From Actinobacteria bacterium UBA7422 (GTDB lineage: Bacteria > Actinomycetota > Actinomycetes > S36-B12): a stretch of 7,710 nucleotides of DNA. The position numbers and the translations under genes were made by a program. Each line of letters opens with the position of its first letter. Positions within the stretch are counted from its first letter, which is position 1. The notes beneath the pieces are model-generated. The model had not been told where the DNA came from, made no database searches, and was given only the letters and a program-made list of their open reading frames with translations. Location of the stretch: positions 768 through 8,477 of the forward strand of contig DKME01000048.1 in assembly GCA_002469525.1 (NCBI GenBank), given 5' to 3'. This document shows, one piece after another, positions 5,717-7,710 of the stretch.

Positions 5717-6982
5717 ATGGTGACACAGTTCGCGGGCATGAAAAGTCGACGAATCCTGGATGTCGCCTTGGAACACATGTTGGACGATCCAGTAGTTATT
5801 TTGGAGGGCCCTCGCTCGGTTGGTAAATCGACGTTACTGAGCGAGATCGCAAGAAAGCGTGGTGGGCGTGTCATTGATCTAGATGACCCGGCGACTTTGA
5901 CAGCGATGCTGGCTGACCCCGCTACTCAAATCGCAGGTGACCAACTCGTCTGTATCGATGAGTACCAGAAGGCGCCACTGGTCCTTGACGCGATAAAGGC
6001 TGAACTCAACAGAGGGACAACCCCAGGTCGATTCGTGTTGACCGGTTCGGCAAGCCACGAATCTTTGCCGGGGGCAGCGCAGGCCCTGACCGGCCGCCTG
6101 GACCGGCTTGAGGTTCTGCCCCTGTCTCAAGGTGAGATCGACGGGGTGTACGAGGACTGGCTTGAGCGTTTCCTCTCCGATCCGCATGCGTGCGTTTCCC
6201 CCGAACTTTCTTCCACGACGCGTGAGGACTACATCAACCGAATCGTCGCGGGTGGATTCCCGCTCGCACTTGCTGCATCCAGCGACGCAGCACGCAACCG
6301 ATGGTTGAAGAACTACGTCTCGTTGACCCTGGCACGAGATGTAGTGGAGCTTTCAGCGATCCGTCACGGTGCGCTTTTGCCTGACTTGCTGGCAAGGCTG
6401 GCAGCCCAGACCGCCCACGTCCTCAACGTGGAGAAGGCGGCCAAGGATATTGGCCTAGAAAAGAACACGGCGGCGCGATACGTTTCACTTCTGGAGCAGG
6501 TGTTCTTGCTCTATCGCTTGCCTGCATGGGGAAGGACACTCAGCGCGAGAACAGCTCGGCTACCGAAGGTGCACATGATGGATTCGGCCGTGGCGGCTCA
6601 ACAGATGCGCCTGACGGCCACAAAGTTGGCTCGCCGTGATGCACCAGCGCTCACCGAGTTCGGGCACCTGCTGGAGACATTCGTGGTGGGTGAGCTGAAG
6701 AAGCAGGCCTCTTGGCTGCCAGACGCACACTCTCTTGGCCACTGGCGAACGCGTGATGACAACGAGGTCGACTTCGTTCTTGAACGAGATGATGGCTGTG
6801 TGGTCGCGATTGAAATCAAGGCTGGAACTCGTGTCGCTGGGCAAGAACTGCGGTCAATAAGTCACCTTCGCGACAAACTTGGCGAGGCCTTCCTGGGTGG
6901 CGCGGTGCTGTACCTTGGCCAAAGGTCCTACAACTTTGACGATCGGATTTTTGTCATTCCAGTCGACCGACTGTGGACCTGA
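5717..6982 (+). CDS. AAA+ ATPase with DUF4143 and PD-(D/E)XK-like C-terminus
   Basis: A 421-residue protein of normal length for the COG1373 (AAA ATPase plus DUF4143) family. Walker A is GPRSVGKST (31-39), Walker B LVCIDEYQ (77-84), sensor-1-like FVLTGSA (106-112), and GRLDRLEVLPLS (126-137) is the usual family segment. The AAA part ends near 185. The DUF4143 part includes a winged-helix-like stretch (about 220-265) and ends in a restriction-nuclease-like core: E320 in HLLETFVVGEL, D352 in NEVDFVLE, and E366/K368 in AIEIKAG. All nucleotide-binding and nuclease-like residues look intact. The family is widespread and often mobile; its cellular role is poorly known, and links to defence or DNA processing remain unproven. 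It has its own promoter and is the only intact gene of segment 3. The codon pattern is ordinary and there is no frameshift. Confidence 0.93.
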   Translation: MVTQFAGMKSRRILDVALEHMLDDPVVILEGPRSVGKSTLLSEIARKRGGRVIDLDDPATLTAMLADPATQIAGDQLVCIDEYQKAPLVLDAIKAELNRGTTPGRFVLTGSASHESLPGAAQALTGRLDRLEVLPLSQGEIDGVYEDWLERFLSDPHACVSPELSSTTREDYINRIVAGGFPLALAASSDAARNRWLKNYVSLTLARDVVELSAIRHGALLPDLLARLAAQTAHVLNVEKAAKDIGLEKNTAARYVSLLEQVFLLYRLPAWGRTLSARTARLPKVHMMDSAVAAQQMRLTATKLARRDAPALTEFGHLLETFVVGELKKQASWLPDAHSLGHWRTRDDNEVDFVLERDDGCVVAIEIKAGTRVAGQELRSISHLRDKLGEAFLGGAVLYLGQRSYNFDDRIFVIPVDRLWT

Positions 6983-7114
6983 TAGTCAGCCAATCAAGGT
7001 AGTCAAGGCATGTGTCATCGTTGGAAAACTGCGTCTGAATTCGCGCTGTCCGACCCGCGTGTCGCCATCGGTTCATCTTTATGGCCCAAGCCAAGGCCAA
7101 ACACCCCAAATGGA

Positions 7115-7160
7115 CCTATAAGTATGTCTCGAGACACCCTATAAATATGTCGTGAAACAC
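7115..7160. repeat. two 23-bp tandem repeats abutting the last tRNA fragment
   Basis: Units 7115-7137 and 7138-7160 share the pattern CCTATAARTATGTC followed by a GARACAC end and differ at about four positions. The first contains the perfect 12-bp palindrome TGTCTCGAGACA (7126-7137 region); the second carries a damaged version, TGTCGTGAAACA. Tandem TGTC..GACA-type motifs of this kind occur at the ends of actinobacterial insertion sequences and as protein-binding sites. The repeats stop five bases before the tRNA fragment, which suggests an element end or arm-type recombinase sites. Confidence 0.75.
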
Positions 7161-7165
7161 CGCAC

Positions 7166-7184
7166 CCGAGGCGGCTCCACGTTT
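7166..7184 (+). repeat. tRNA-Thr 3'-end fragment (attachment-site remnant 3, likely outer boundary)
   Basis: An exact 19-bp match to 1003-1021, covering the end of the T stem, acceptor 3' strand, CCA and three bases beyond. Unlike the other two copies it lacks the anticodon arm, so a different or shorter crossover core was used, or the rest was lost. As the most distal copy it may be the original chromosomal 3' end displaced by insertion. Confidence 0.8.
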
Positions 7185-7385
7185 CTTCACGGGATTGCGT
7201 CCTATGACCTGATCGAAGGTCAGGAGGCCAAGGGCAGTCTCATTTCCAGTTCGCTTGGGGTCGATATCGTTTGCGGGGGTCCCAAAAATGGCGGCATCTA
7301 ATTCGTCCATGGCCAGTTCAGTGAGCCGTGCCAAGGATCCAGCGTTGGGAAAATCACCCACAACGTGAACCGGCTCACATATATA

Positions 7386-7407
7386 TGTACCCCGATTTGT
7401 ACCCCGA
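7386..7407. repeat. pair of TGTACCCCGA direct repeats
   Basis: TGTACCCCGA occurs at 7386-7395 and again at 7398-7407, a period of 12 bp, just after an AT-alternating stretch. Short direct repeats near a tRNA attachment site can be arm-type integrase sites. A regulatory site is equally possible. Confidence 0.5.
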
Positions 7408-7433
7408 AGTTGTTGATAACCAGGCTTGGGGAA

Positions 7434-7455
7434 ACTACCGTGGAAATACGGTAGT
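7434..7455. promoter_or_regulatory. perfect 8-bp inverted repeat (operator candidate or terminator)
   Basis: ACTACCGT (7434-7441) and ACGGTAGT (7448-7455) are exact inverses around GGAAAT. The dyad lies 60 bases upstream of the membrane-protein start and has no T-run on the plus side. An operator is favoured over a terminator. A smaller dyad, AAGG-GTTA-CCTT, lies 13 bases further on. Confidence 0.5.
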
Positions 7456-7514
7456 GCGGTGATTAGTTAAGGGTTACCTTCTTGACGTATCGACGTTTTA
7501 TGAGGGGATTGGGT

Positions 7515-7710
7515 ATGTCTGAGGCACCAGCAGGTACGGGCATGGGCCCTGATGAGCCTGTTGGTTCGACACGTTCGAATCACCGCAGCCGCAACATGAT
7601 TATTTGGGGTGGACTTGCCCTGGTGCTGGTCGCTGGTGTGATCCTTGCCGGAGTGATCCCGACCGGTGATCGTGCGGGAACCACGACCTCAGATCCCAGT
7701 CCCACTGCCA
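7515..7710 (+). CDS. single-pass membrane protein, 5' part only
   Basis: ATG 7515 follows GAGGGG (7502-7507) at a normal Shine-Dalgarno distance, and the frame is open for 65 codons to the window edge. Residues 1-27 are hydrophilic and end in a basic patch (RSNHRSRN). Residues 28-48 are a single hydrophobic segment (MIIWGGLALVLVAGVILAGV). A Thr/Ser/Pro-rich linker (TTTSDPSPTA) then begins. This is the layout of a cytoplasmic tail, one membrane anchor and an extracytoplasmic domain. The outer domain that would reveal its role lies outside the window. It appears to be chromosomal sequence past the inserted region. Confidence 0.8.
   Translation, partial: MSEAPAGTGMGPDEPVGSTRSNHRSRNMIIWGGLALVLVAGVILAGVIPTGDRAGTTTSDPSPTA

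Larger units (their letters stand above)
7185..7466 (-). pseudogene. decayed minus-strand open frame, possibly a transposase C-terminal fragment
   Basis: The frame is open on the minus strand from 7466 through the tRNA fragment to a stop at 7118-7116. Its central part, VHVVGDFPNAGSLARL (GTG start possible at 7361), is vaguely like the (V)VGxFPNxxSxxRL motif near the C-terminus of IS256/Mutator transposases. The following LTELAMDELDAA and DPKRTGNETALGLL look protein-like but are not recognised. No catalytic region is present and the frame has no credible ribosome-binding site. It reads across the attachment remnant, which suggests its true 3' end was lost at that junction. Confidence 0.3.
6983..7514. 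other. 532-bp stretch without an intact gene
   Basis: No plus-strand ORF here is convincing. It contains, in order, about 130 bp of unassigned sequence after the ATPase stop, two 23-bp tandem repeats, the last tRNA-Thr fragment, a decayed minus-strand open frame, a pair of 10-bp direct repeats, and a strong inverted repeat leading to the gene at 7515. Confidence 0.6.

Noticed and set aside
5717..6982. Complete defence system around the DUF4143 ATPase
   Set aside because: The gene stands alone in its segment with no partner nuclease, methylase or antitoxin next to it. A defence role would be a guess.
942..7184. CRISPR array or classic integron
   Set aside because: The repeats are four tRNA-derived copies at irregular kilobase spacing around genes. 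There are no short regular spacers, no cas genes, no integron integrase and no attC-like paired sites.

Overview
The window looks like a piece of an actinobacterial (Actinomycetota) chromosome of balanced to moderately high GC. The clues are a Ppx/GppA phosphatase next to a tRNA gene, Ala-rich Sec signal peptides, an LAAC lipobox, TANNNT-type -10 boxes and a probable leaderless gene. I cannot name a genus from sequence alone.

Layout. A ppx/gppA-family gene runs off the left edge on the minus strand (1-833). Divergent from it is an intact tRNA-Thr(CGT) gene with encoded CCA (942-1016). From there to about 7184 the DNA reads as accessory sequence inserted at the tRNA. The 3' half of the tRNA recurs as a degraded copy at 1947-2002, as a 49/50-identical copy at 5548-5597, and as a 19-bp exact 3'-end match at 7166-7184. 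These copies divide the region into three segments. Segment 1 holds one small exported protein gene (1213-1890). Segment 2 holds an exported seven-repeat beta-propeller/Ig-like protein (2136-3692), a lipoprotein with a zinc-metallopeptidase signature (3964-5073), and a relic of the 3' end of a gene related to the segment 1 gene (about 5111-5368). Segment 3 holds an AAA+/DUF4143 ATPase with a nuclease-like C-terminus (5717-6982), then 23-bp tandem repeats against the last tRNA fragment. Beyond the last fragment, a decayed minus-strand open frame and an inverted repeat precede a membrane-protein gene that starts at 7515 and runs off the right edge.

The genes do not form one obvious pathway. Three of the four complete protein genes encode exported or membrane-anchored proteins, so the inserted DNA looks like cell-surface cargo added at a tRNA hotspot. 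No integrase, recombinase or complete transposase is visible. The segments are therefore either old islands that lost their recombinase or elements mobilised in trans. Segments 1 and 2 also end in the same order of parts: an 82-bp coding tail (89% identical), a spacer, about 58 bp of shared sequence, then the tRNA half. That points to duplication or serial insertion of one ancestral unit and is the most interesting structure in the window.
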